Origin: E44-bin89 sp034409565
GTDB lineage: Bacteria; Chloroflexota; Dehalococcoidia; Dehalococcoidales; RBG-16-60-22
DNA length: 64,000 nt
Direction: 5' to 3'
NCBI GenBank assembly: GCA_034409565.1
Contig: DAOUMS010000015.1
Location: 62,001 to 126,000 of the forward strand
Shown here piece after piece: positions 57,584-64,000 of this stretch. A program made the position numbers and the translations under genes. The notes below the pieces were generated by a model, which was not told the origin of the DNA, made no database searches, and saw only the letters and a list, made by a program, of their open reading frames with translations. Positions within the stretch are counted from its first letter, which is position 1, and every line of letters starts with the position of its first letter.

Positions 57584-58312
57584 TCAAAACTCCGGTATCG
57601 GGGGCAGAGAGCGCTTGTGGGCGCTGCTGGCCCTCATGGTTTCAATCTTTTTCCGCACCTCGTCGGGCGCCTCACCGGCAAGAATAAATCTATCCAGCGC
57701 CTCGTAGCTAATTCCCATCTCGGTCTCATCAGTCTGCCCCTCCCACAGCCCCGCCGAGGGCGGCTTGTCAATGATTTCCCGGGTTATGCCGAGGTAACTC
57801 GCCAGTTCCCTGACCTGTCCCTTGACCAGATTGCCCATCGGCATGATATCCACCCCACCATCCCCGTACTTGGTGAAGTAGCCAATGGTAATTTCGCTGC
57901 GGTTGCTTGAGCCGGCCACCATATATTTAAGCTGGTTGGCGATATAGTAAAGCGCCACCATCCTCAGCCTCACCTTCAGGTTGGCCCGGGCAAGATGGCT
58001 CGACCCGGCATCAGCTTTGAAATCGGGCAGTTTCTCGAGCAGCCCGTTGTACACCTCATCGAGCACCACCTCCACGGCGGGGATGGCAAATTTCTCGGCC
58101 AGCGCCTGGGCGTGCGCCTTATCTTCAGGATGGCTGTGGCAGGGCATCATCACCCCCAGCGTGTTTTCGGGAAAGGCGCGTTTACACAGTACGGCCAGCA
58201 CCGCGGAGTCAACGCCACCGCTTATCCCCACCACCACTCCCACGCAGCCCCGGGACGTTACCTCGTCTCTGAGCCATGAAATCAACTTCTCCGTTAAGAC
58301 CTCGATATTCAT
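57584..58312 (-). CDS. nadE: NH3-dependent NAD+ synthetase
   Basis: Amidates nicotinate adenine dinucleotide to NAD. The 242-residue enzyme has the ATP loop GISGGVDSAVLAVL (near 28-41), VAGSSNRSEITIGYFTKYGDGGVD and KPPSAGLWEGQTDE, standard for the ammonia-using form. There is no glutaminase domain. It converges on the ferredoxin gene. Confidence 0.95.
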   Translation of the reverse strand: MNIEVLTEKLISWLRDEVTSRGCVGVVVGISGGVDSAVLAVLCKRAFPENTLGVMMPCHSHPEDKAHAQALAEKFAIPAVEVVLDEVYNGLLEKLPDFKADAGSSHLARANLKVRLRMVALYYIANQLKYMVAGSSNRSEITIGYFTKYGDGGVDIMPMGNLVKGQVRELASYLGITREIIDKPPSAGLWEGQTDETEMGISYEALDRFILAGEAPDEVRKKIETMRASSAHKRSLPPIPEF

Positions 58313-58439
58313 TCCTGCCTCCGTGGTGGTCCGGCGTTACCGCTAGTATACTACTGCGCTGTGGAGCGGTCAAAGCGGTGATATACTTTTCCGGCAGGAT
58401 TATTATATACTCTATATACTCCGCACGGGAGGTGATGAT

Positions 58440-59615
58440 ATGCCTTTAAGCCACCGCGAAAGAGTCATCAAGGCGCTGCGCCACCAGGAGCCGGACCGGG
58501 TGCCCATTGACCTCGGCAGCACCAATAACAGCAGCATTCACATCAAGGGCTACCAGAAACTGAAAGCCCATTTTGGCGTTAAAGACGAGGACATAATCAT
58601 CCACCGCATGATGCAGACTGCCGCCGTGCATGAGCCCGTCCTCCAGGCCCTTGATGTTGACCTGCGCTTTGTTACCTCAGGTAGCTCCGATAGCAAACCG
58701 GATAAACCGTTCGGTGAGGACGGTTACGAGGACGAGTGGGGAGTCGTCCGCCGCATGCCGGCAACCTCTCTTTACTATGACCTGGTAAAGTCGCCTCTGG
58801 CCGGAGCGGTAACCGTTCAGGACGTTGTTAACTACCCTGTGCCCGACCCCACCGACCCCGGCTATACCAGAGGAGTTCGGGACAAGCTCAAGCACTACAA
58901 AGAGAACACTGATTACGCCGTGGTGCTGCGCCTGCCATCGGTGTTTGTGCACACGACCCAGTACCTGCGCGGCTTTGAGGACTGGTTTATGGACCTCGCC
59001 GCCGATAAAAAACTGGCCGGCGCTGTTTTCGACCTGGTCACCGACCAGACCACCGCCATGGCCGCGGAACTCCTGAAAGCTGGCGGCGACCTGGCCGACG
59101 TCGTCGTCGTCAGCGATGACATGGGATTTCAGAACGGGCCCATCGTTTCCCCGGAACTGTACCGTGAACTTCTCAAGCCCCGCCACAAGAGATACTTTGA
59201 CACCGTCAGAAAGCACACTTCGGCTTTCATTCACTTTCACTGCTGCGGTTCCATCTACAAATTGCTGCCGGACCTTATTGACATCGGCGTTGACGTTATT
59301 CACCCGGTACAGGTGGCGGCCAAAGATATGGACTCCAGCAAGCTGGCCGCTGACTTCGGTGACCGGTTGAGCTTCTGGGGTGCCGTTGATACCCAGTTCG
59401 TGCTGCCCAAAGGCAGCCCCGACGACGTTAAAGCCGAAGTCAGGCGGCGTATCCACGACCTTGCCCCTGGTGGCGGCTACATACTGGGGGCGGTGCACAA
59501 CATCCAGCCGGACGTGCCGGTGGAGAATATCCTGGCCATGTATGAGGCCGCCAGGGAGTACGGCAAATACCCCATTTCTCCGGACTCATTGACCGGAAGG
59601 CCGGAAAAGCCGTAA
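58440..59615 (+). CDS. Uroporphyrinogen decarboxylase-fold methyltransferase-like protein
   Basis: A 391-residue URO-D/MtaA-type protein. It begins LSHRERVIKALRHQEPDRVPIDLG, a usual start. The zinc motif region IHFHCCGSIYKLLPDLIDIG (near 263) points to a methyltransferase for corrinoid proteins rather than a heme enzyme; no hemE pathway neighbour is present. GGGAGGTGAT lies ahead of the ATG. The methyl donor and corrinoid partner are not in the window. Confidence 0.85.
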   Translation: MPLSHRERVIKALRHQEPDRVPIDLGSTNNSSIHIKGYQKLKAHFGVKDEDIIIHRMMQTAAVHEPVLQALDVDLRFVTSGSSDSKPDKPFGEDGYEDEWGVVRRMPATSLYYDLVKSPLAGAVTVQDVVNYPVPDPTDPGYTRGVRDKLKHYKENTDYAVVLRLPSVFVHTTQYLRGFEDWFMDLAADKKLAGAVFDLVTDQTTAMAAELLKAGGDLADVVVVSDDMGFQNGPIVSPELYRELLKPRHKRYFDTVRKHTSAFIHFHCCGSIYKLLPDLIDIGVDVIHPVQVAAKDMDSSKLAADFGDRLSFWGAVDTQFVLPKGSPDDVKAEVRRRIHDLAPGGGYILGAVHNIQPDVPVENILAMYEAAREYGKYPISPDSLTGRPEKP

Positions 59616-59637
59616 ACTGGATATAGGGTGGTGAAAG

Positions 59638-59874
59638 ATGCCCATTTATGAATACACCTGTGCCGATTGCGAGCTCACTTTCGAGTTGATGAGGCCACTC
59701 AGCGAGGCGGATAAAGACGCCCCCTGCCCTCGCTGCCAGAGTCAGGCCAAACGAATAATGTCGCCCTGCGTTTCCTTCACCAGAGACAGCGTCGGGCTAA
59801 CGACCCGTGTTTCCGGAAGCGGTGGCTCGTGCGCCGGATGCGGCTCGAACAGCTGCGCTACCTGCGGTCATTAG
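59638..59874 (+). CDS. FmdB-family zinc ribbon protein
   Basis: A 78-residue protein with the FmdB-type start MPIYEYTCADCELTFELM and CPRC. Four more Cys are near the end (CAGCGSNSCATCGH). Members are small putative regulators. It follows the URO-D-like gene by 22 bases and precedes the DUF763 gene by 18. Confidence 0.88.
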   Translation: MPIYEYTCADCELTFELMRPLSEADKDAPCPRCQSQAKRIMSPCVSFTRDSVGLTTRVSGSGGSCAGCGSNSCATCGH

Positions 59875-59892
59875 CGGGGAGGCATACGCATT

Positions 59893-60975
59893 ATGACTGC
59901 CCCCACCAGAACCGGCATTGCCCATCTCCCCCTCCACTCCGGCAAGGCGCCGCCCTGGCTTTTCCAGCGCATGGTGAAATTGGCGCGGGAAATCACGCTG
60001 GCCATTATCACGGATTTCGGCCCGGAAGAGATGCTGCGCCGCCTTTCCCATCCCTACTGGTTCCAGTCCCTGGGCTGTGTGCTGGGCTTTGACTGGCACA
60101 GCAGCGGGGTCACCACCACACTCTGCGGGGCGCTCAAGGAAGCGTTGCGGGGCATGGAACGGGACATCGGCTTTTACGTGGCCGGCGGCAAGGGGAAGAC
60201 CTCGCGCCAGACCCCCGGTGAAATTGAACGGTGGGGCGACCGCCTTTCTCTGGACCCGCTGCCGCTGGTCTATGCCAGCCGCATGTCGGCCAAGGTGGAC
60301 AGCGCCGCCGTGCAGGACGGCTATCAACTCTACCACCACTCCTTCTTCTTTACCGGCAACGGCCACTGGGCGGTGGTCCAGCAGGGCATGAATGAAGTCA
60401 ACCGCTACGCCCGCCGCTATCACTGGCTGGGGGAAGCGGTCAGCAGCTTCGTCAACGAGCCGCACTCGGCGGTGCTCTCCGAGGCAAGGGCACAGGCGCT
60501 CAATCTGGTGGCCAGCGAGAGCGACCCGGCGCGCCATACCATCACCGGCATCGCCACTGAGGAGAAACCGGAAAAGACATTATTGGAACTGAAGAAACTG
60601 AAGACCTTAAACCTCCCCGCCCGCCACCAGCTCCTGGTCAACGATTTGCACCCCGATAGCCTGAGTCGCATTCTGCTGAGCACCTACGAGCGCCAGCCAG
60701 CCGACTTTGAGCAACTACTGGGACTTTCCGGCGTCGGTGCCAAGACGCTGCGGGCGCTGAGCCTCATCTCCGAGCTGGTCCACGGCGTTGCCCCCAGCTA
60801 CCGCGACCCCGCCCGCTATGCCTTCGCCCACGGCGGGAAGGACGGCATCCCCTACCCCGTAGACCGCAAGACCTACGACCAGAGCATCGAGCTGCTCTCA
60901 AAAGCAATCAGGAAAGCCAGACTGGGGCTGAGCGAGAAGAACGAGGCTTTAAACAGGCTCCACCGCATGGGCTAA
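59893..60975 (+). CDS. DUF763 protein with helix-hairpin-helix motif
   Basis: A 360-residue DUF763 member. The N-terminal TGIAHLPLHSGKAPPWLFQRM, GCVLGFDWHSSGVTTTLCGALKEAL in parts and the helix-hairpin-helix LLGLSGVGAKTLRALSLISEL (near 275) are visible. Such helix-hairpin-helix parts bind DNA, and the family is spread through archaea and some bacteria, but no function is set. It is the last gene of a three-gene run on the plus strand. Confidence 0.88.
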   Translation: MTAPTRTGIAHLPLHSGKAPPWLFQRMVKLAREITLAIITDFGPEEMLRRLSHPYWFQSLGCVLGFDWHSSGVTTTLCGALKEALRGMERDIGFYVAGGKGKTSRQTPGEIERWGDRLSLDPLPLVYASRMSAKVDSAAVQDGYQLYHHSFFFTGNGHWAVVQQGMNEVNRYARRYHWLGEAVSSFVNEPHSAVLSEARAQALNLVASESDPARHTITGIATEEKPEKTLLELKKLKTLNLPARHQLLVNDLHPDSLSRILLSTYERQPADFEQLLGLSGVGAKTLRALSLISELVHGVAPSYRDPARYAFAHGGKDGIPYPVDRKTYDQSIELLSKAIRKARLGLSEKNEALNRLHRMG

Positions 60976-61008
60976 AACCTGCCGTGCCCCAACCACATGC
61001 CGCACGCC

Positions 61009-61024
61009 CGGGGATTCATCCCCG
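61009..61024. repeat. Short perfect hairpin
   Basis: CGGGGAT (61009-61015), TC, ATCCCCG (61018-61024). There is no T tract. It lies between DUF763 and the next promoter. Confidence 0.4.
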
Positions 61025-61029
61025 AGATA

Positions 61030-61057
61030 TTGACACCACACTAAATAAAGCTATAAT
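61030..61057 (+). promoter_or_regulatory. Perfect consensus promoter for the DUF3096 gene
   Basis: TTGACA (61030-61035) and TATAAT (61052-61057), spacer 16, all twelve bases match. Confidence 0.8.
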
Positions 61058-61113
61058 AGCATTTAACTGATATGCAAAAGACCTGAAAAAGTCTGAAACG
61101 TAAGGAGGTTACC

Positions 61114-61272
61114 ATGGGGATTCCACAAATCAGCGGCGTCATTGGGGGTATTCTGGCCATCATAGCGGGAATTGTGGTGATAATCAAGCCACAGATAATC
61201 GCCTGGGTACTGGGTATATATTTAATTATCTTTGGCGCTTTTGCGGTTCTGGCGGCTGTGGGGATAACATAA
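61114..61272 (+). CDS. DUF3096-like small membrane protein (52 residues)
   Basis: ATG at 61114 with AAGGAGG (61102-61108), TAA at 61270-61272. The product has two membrane helices, GVIGGILAIIAGIVVIIKPQ and IIAWVLGIYLIIFGAFAVLA, with the KPQ turn between them. The pattern, GILxxxAGxxxIIKPxxxAW with a following YLIxxG, matches the DUF3096 family of tiny membrane proteins. No function known. The perfect promoter and strong ribosome site imply high expression. Confidence 0.8.
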   Translation: MGIPQISGVIGGILAIIAGIVVIIKPQIIAWVLGIYLIIFGAFAVLAAVGIT

Positions 61273-61308
61273 CCCCCTGCTCATTCACAACCGGCCGTGC
61301 AGATTAGG

Positions 61309-61968
61309 CTACGCTATTCCCTCCAGCCCCCTGACCACGTCATTGAGGTCGTTGAAGGGCGCGCACTTGAGGTTATTCTCCCAGCAGTGGGCCAGCAGGT
61401 CGTCGCGGGCAAATACCCGGTCAGTCAGACTTGCCGGCGCTATATCTGAATACCCATCGCCAATGTAGATAACACGGTAGCCCTGATTTTTATGCCGCTC
61501 AACGTATAACTGTTTGAAGTTGTCAAGTACTGGCTGGCCATCAGGACCGATGTAGGTAATGCCGAGACCATCAGACTTGAACTCGGTATGCGCCGCGAAT
61601 ACCTCTATCCCGCTGACGCCAATGTGTTTCAGGACAGCCTCAATGTAAAACCGCAGTCCGTTGCTGACGATGACAAAGGCAAAACCCTTTCTGGAACATA
61701 AATCCAGCAGTTCCTTGAACCCGGGGCGGATGCTCACCCTGTCGCCGGCAAACAGGTAATCGAGCATGGTCTTTTCATCGGCTTTTATCATGGCAAAAGT
61801 CCTCTGGCTGAAGACGCCGACCGGTATCCTGTGCTCCCGGTATTCCTCCAGAAACTGCCGCCAGTCGCCATTGGCAAAGGCATCGAGGAGCATAAAGCTC
61901 ACATCGAACTCGGCAATCGTGTTGTCAAAATCACATTGCACCAGCGTTTTCTTTCCAGTGGAATTCAT
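61309..61968 (-). CDS. MtnX-like HAD phosphatase
   Basis: A HAD-superfamily phosphatase of the phosphoserine phosphatase/MtnX group. The start at 61968 (GGGAG ahead) gives 219 residues. The motifs are QCDFDNTIAEFD (near 10), IVSNGLRFYIEA (near 104) and IYIGDGYSDIAPAS (near 170). MtnX acts in methionine salvage, but no other mtn gene is near, so another phosphate ester is possible. Confidence 0.85.
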   Translation of the reverse strand: MNSTGKKTLVQCDFDNTIAEFDVSFMLLDAFANGDWRQFLEEYREHRIPVGVFSQRTFAMIKADEKTMLDYLFAGDRVSIRPGFKELLDLCSRKGFAFVIVSNGLRFYIEAVLKHIGVSGIEVFAAHTEFKSDGLGITYIGPDGQPVLDNFKQLYVERHKNQGYRVIYIGDGYSDIAPASLTDRVFARDDLLAHCWENNLKCAPFNDLNDVVRGLEGIA

Positions 61969-62081
61969 GATTTCTCCCGTGGTCAGTGATAATCTTGTGG
62001 GGTTCCCCATAAAAGATACCATTAAAGCCGCGTGGAAGTCCATTCATTGAGGTGCTAGAATAAAATTGAGCGTTCAACAAC

Positions 62082-62813
62082 ATGGCAACCAACTACATTA
62101 TTGGAACCTCGGGCTGGCACTATGACCACTGGCGTGATAAGTTCTATCCGCCGAAACTGGCCAAAGCGAGCTGGCTGGAATTCTACGCCCACCATTTCCC
62201 CACCGTTGAGCTCAACGCCAGTTTTTACCACCTGCCTTCGGAAAACGCCTTCACCACCTGGCATAAATCGTCACCCCCGGATTTCACCTTCGCCGTCAAG
62301 GTGAGCCGCTTCATCACCCACATCAAGCGATTAAAAGACTGCGCGGAGCCGCTGCAGAATTTCTTGAAAAGGGCGGAAATTCTGGGGGAAAAACTGGGCC
62401 CGCTGCTCTACCAGCTGCCGCCCGGCATGCACCGCGATGATACGACACTGGAGTCGTTTCTGGTCATATTACCCAAAGGCAGGCACCATGTTTTCGAGTT
62501 CCGGCACGAGTCCTGGCTTGATAGTGCCGTATTCGACATTCTGCGCCGCTACAACGTCGGCCTCTGCATCTTTGATATGCCCAAGCTTACCTGCCCTCTG
62601 GTGGCTACCGCCGACTTCGCCTACGTCAGGTTTCACGGCAGCGGTGCACTGTACGCCAGCAACTACTCAGACGAAGAGTTGGCCGACTGGGCCAAGAAGC
62701 TGGGGCAACTGCCTGACACCGTGAAAGCGGTCTATATTTACTTCAATAATGACATCGGGGGATACGCGCTGGACAACGCCCGCACCCTCCGCACTTTGCT
62801 GCAAGCTGAATAA
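62082..62813 (+). CDS. DUF72 family protein
   Basis: A 243-residue TIM-barrel-like protein of the DUF72 family. The N-terminus IIGTSGWHYDHWRDKFYPP, then ELNASFYHLPSENAF, FTFAVKVSRFITHIKRL and the C-terminal VYIYFNNDIGGYALDNARTLR are typical. Biochemical role is unknown. It reads away from the MtnX-like gene. Confidence 0.92.
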   Translation: MATNYIIGTSGWHYDHWRDKFYPPKLAKASWLEFYAHHFPTVELNASFYHLPSENAFTTWHKSSPPDFTFAVKVSRFITHIKRLKDCAEPLQNFLKRAEILGEKLGPLLYQLPPGMHRDDTTLESFLVILPKGRHHVFEFRHESWLDSAVFDILRRYNVGLCIFDMPKLTCPLVATADFAYVRFHGSGALYASNYSDEELADWAKKLGQLPDTVKAVYIYFNNDIGGYALDNARTLRTLLQAE

Positions 62814-62831
62814 AATGAGAAGGAGACAGTA

Positions 62832-63650
62832 TTGACGGCTAATAGCTATCGATTGCTGGTGGTGGACATTGATGGTACGCTGGTAAACCGGTACGGCGCC
62901 ATTTCCGACCGCGACAGGGAGGCATTATCTCAAGCCCGCGCCTCGGGCGTACAGGTCGCATTGTCCACTGGTCGCGGCCTTCAGGCCACCTTGAGCATTA
63001 TTGATGAGCTTTCGCTGGACAGCTATCATATTTCCTTTGACGGGGCGCTGGTCAGCCACGCCGGTTCCAGTGAAGAGATACACGTCAGCCCCATCGGCAA
63101 AGAACTGGTAAGGCAGATGATTGCTCTGGCACACCAGTGCCGGGTCGACCTCGAGCTTTTCACCGTGACGCACTATTTCGTGGAGCGGCAGACGTGGTCA
63201 ACCGACGCCCACCGCGATTTCTTCGGCGTTTACCCGACCACCATCAACTTCCAGCAAATCTGGGAGAGGGAGAGAATCCTCAAAGGTGGCGTAGTCCCCA
63301 CCACTCCCAAGGAAAAGGCCAGGGCCGCTGATTTCTGCCGCCGGCTGGACCACCGCCTACATCTTTCGCGGGCCAGAACGCCTGTCTATCCAGATGTCGA
63401 GTTTATCAACATCCTCGCCGCCGGCGTTTCCAAGGGGAAAGCACTGGAAAAGCTGGCCGCCCACCTCAAAATACCTCTCGGCGAGACCATCGCGGTGGGG
63501 GATGGCACCAATGACATCTCGCTGCTGACAACAGCGGGGTTTGCCATTGCCATGGGGAATGCGGCCGATGAGGTCAAGGCCATCGCCGACTACGTTACCC
63601 TTGACGTTGACCACAGTGGACTGGCGGCCGCCATCGCAGCATTTCTCTAG
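62832..63650 (+). CDS. Cof-type HAD-IIB hydrolase
   Basis: A 272-residue HAD phosphatase of the Cof group. A TTG start (62832) follows AAGGAGAC. The motifs are VVDIDGTLVNRYGAI, STGRGLQATL, and GDGTNDISLLTTAGFAIAMGNA near the end. Such enzymes remove phosphate from sugar phosphates or flavin nucleotides; substrate is open. It converges on the alpha/beta hydrolase gene with a four-base overlap of stops. Confidence 0.9.
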   Translation: MTANSYRLLVVDIDGTLVNRYGAISDRDREALSQARASGVQVALSTGRGLQATLSIIDELSLDSYHISFDGALVSHAGSSEEIHVSPIGKELVRQMIALAHQCRVDLELFTVTHYFVERQTWSTDAHRDFFGVYPTTINFQQIWERERILKGGVVPTTPKEKARAADFCRRLDHRLHLSRARTPVYPDVEFINILAAGVSKGKALEKLAAHLKIPLGETIAVGDGTNDISLLTTAGFAIAMGNAADEVKAIADYVTLDVDHSGLAAAIAAFL

Positions 63651-64000
63651 CCCAGAAAGCGCACCAGCAGATTGGAAAACTCACGGATTCGGTGCCGGTA
63701 GACGCTGTGGCCGGAGTCCTGAAAAACGCGCACCTGACAGTCAGGAATCCGCTCCGCGGCCAGGCTGGCATGGCGCACCGGGACAATATTATCCTTGGCG
63801 CCCCAGATGAGCAGTGTCGGCATCAATAACTCGGAGAGTCGGTTCGCCAGGACCGTGGTCTGTCCCTTAATGGTCATGATGCCCTTCCCGATGCTCATCC
63901 TGAAGAGAGAGGGCGGGGTCATCTTCCCCAGCGGGCAATTCAACTTCCTGACCAGCCACCCTATTGCCTTGAATACAGAGACCACGGTTCGCTTCGCAAT
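63647..64000 (-). CDS. Alpha/beta hydrolase, C-terminal part (runs off the window)
   Basis: Only the last about 118 residues are present; the frame stays open to base 64000, so an internal GTG at 63985 is not the true start. The part shows the end of an alpha/beta hydrolase fold: LLMPTLLIWGAKDNIVPVRHA, with the acidic residue, and VRVFQDSGHSVYRHR, with the catalytic His. The nucleophile is outside the window. Substrate unknown. Confidence 0.8.
   Translation of the reverse strand: MAKRTVVSVFKAIGWLVRKLNCPLGKMTPPSLFRMSIGKGIMTIKGQTTVLANRLSELLMPTLLIWGAKDNIVPVRHASLAAERIPDCQVRVFQDSGHSVYRHRIREFSNLLVRFLG

Noticed and set aside
1..64000. CRISPR array, insertion sequence, tRNA, rRNA or prophage genes
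   Set aside because: I looked for spaced repeats, transposase motifs, tRNA arms and phage structural genes on both strands and saw none.

Overview
The window reads as chromosomal DNA from an anaerobic, Gram-positive-like or monoderm bacterium. It is most likely a member of Chloroflexota related to Dehalococcoidia; this is an inference from gene content, not a database result. Supporting signs are a single-chain glycyl-tRNA synthetase (alpha2 type), an archaeal-style HerA/NurA pair, PlsY and PlsC lipid acyltransferases, an IspH-type isoprenoid pathway, rubrerythrin and FeoAB, and no lipopolysaccharide, flagellar or outer-membrane genes. Most of the sequence is GC-rich. Three stretches are visibly AT-rich (about 21.4-23.0, 30.6-30.9 and 34.3-36.0 kb) and carry poorly known genes. 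Many intergenic regions carry sigma70-type promoters very close to TTGACA / TATAAT. No tRNA, rRNA, CRISPR array or transposase was found.

Layout. 0-9 kb: winged-helix regulator plus DUF1648 protein, glycyl-tRNA synthetase, Mre11/SbcD-like nuclease, nitroreductase, DsrE protein, a possible small RNA or attenuator, a secreted von Willebrand A protein, rubrerythrin and small membrane and regulator genes. 9-13 kb: zinc-ribbon/OB protein and a purine salvage run (hpt, ade, phosphoribosyltransferase). 13-16 kb: fatty-acid synthesis genes (fabG, fabD) behind rpmF and yceD. 16-19.4 kb: acyl-CoA dehydrogenase-etfB-etfA operon with a well-marked divergent control region. 19.6-21.3 kb: stand-alone Lrp ligand-binding domain, ispH, plsC. 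21.4-23.0 kb: AT-rich two-gene cassette. 23-25.6 kb: fur-feoA-feoB with a Fur-type operator. 25.6-28.2 kb: MFS, patatin and MauE/DoxX genes. 28.2-32.4 kb: HerA ATPase, HAS-barrel partner and NurA nuclease with several microproteins. 32.5-36 kb: LysE exporter, histone-deacetylase-like enzyme, transglutaminase-like protein. 36-40.8 kb: cation diffusion facilitator, secF, secD, CCA-adding enzyme family. 40.9-46.5 kb: MFS, Sir2, MeaB GTPase, DUF2807 lipoprotein, acyltransferase. 46.5-50.3 kb: DUF35 protein, thiolase, and a large membrane iron-sulfur oxidoreductase. 50.3-56.5 kb: plsY, PHP, YmdB, RNase Y, RecX, RecA. 56.7-64 kb: ferredoxin-like protein, nadE, URO-D family protein, FmdB zinc ribbon, DUF763, DUF3096, three small-molecule or uncharacterised enzymes and a partial alpha/beta hydrolase.

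How the parts fit. Acyl-CoA dehydrogenase, EtfAB, thiolase and the membrane iron-sulfur oxidoreductase (of the kind proposed to pass EtfAB electrons to menaquinone) together suggest fatty-acid or related acyl-CoA oxidation linked to a quinone pool. HerA, NurA, the Mre11-like protein, RecA and RecX form a DNA-end processing and recombination set. Fur with FeoAB and rubrerythrin fits an iron-dependent anaerobe.

The strongest candidate for an undescribed system is the pair at 21.4-22.9 kb. One gene encodes a proteasome-fold Ntn-hydrolase with a predicted N-terminal serine nucleophile. Its partner carries a HEPN-RNase-like R-x4-H motif. Both are expressed from a promoter that matches the consensus perfectly, inside an AT-rich insert.
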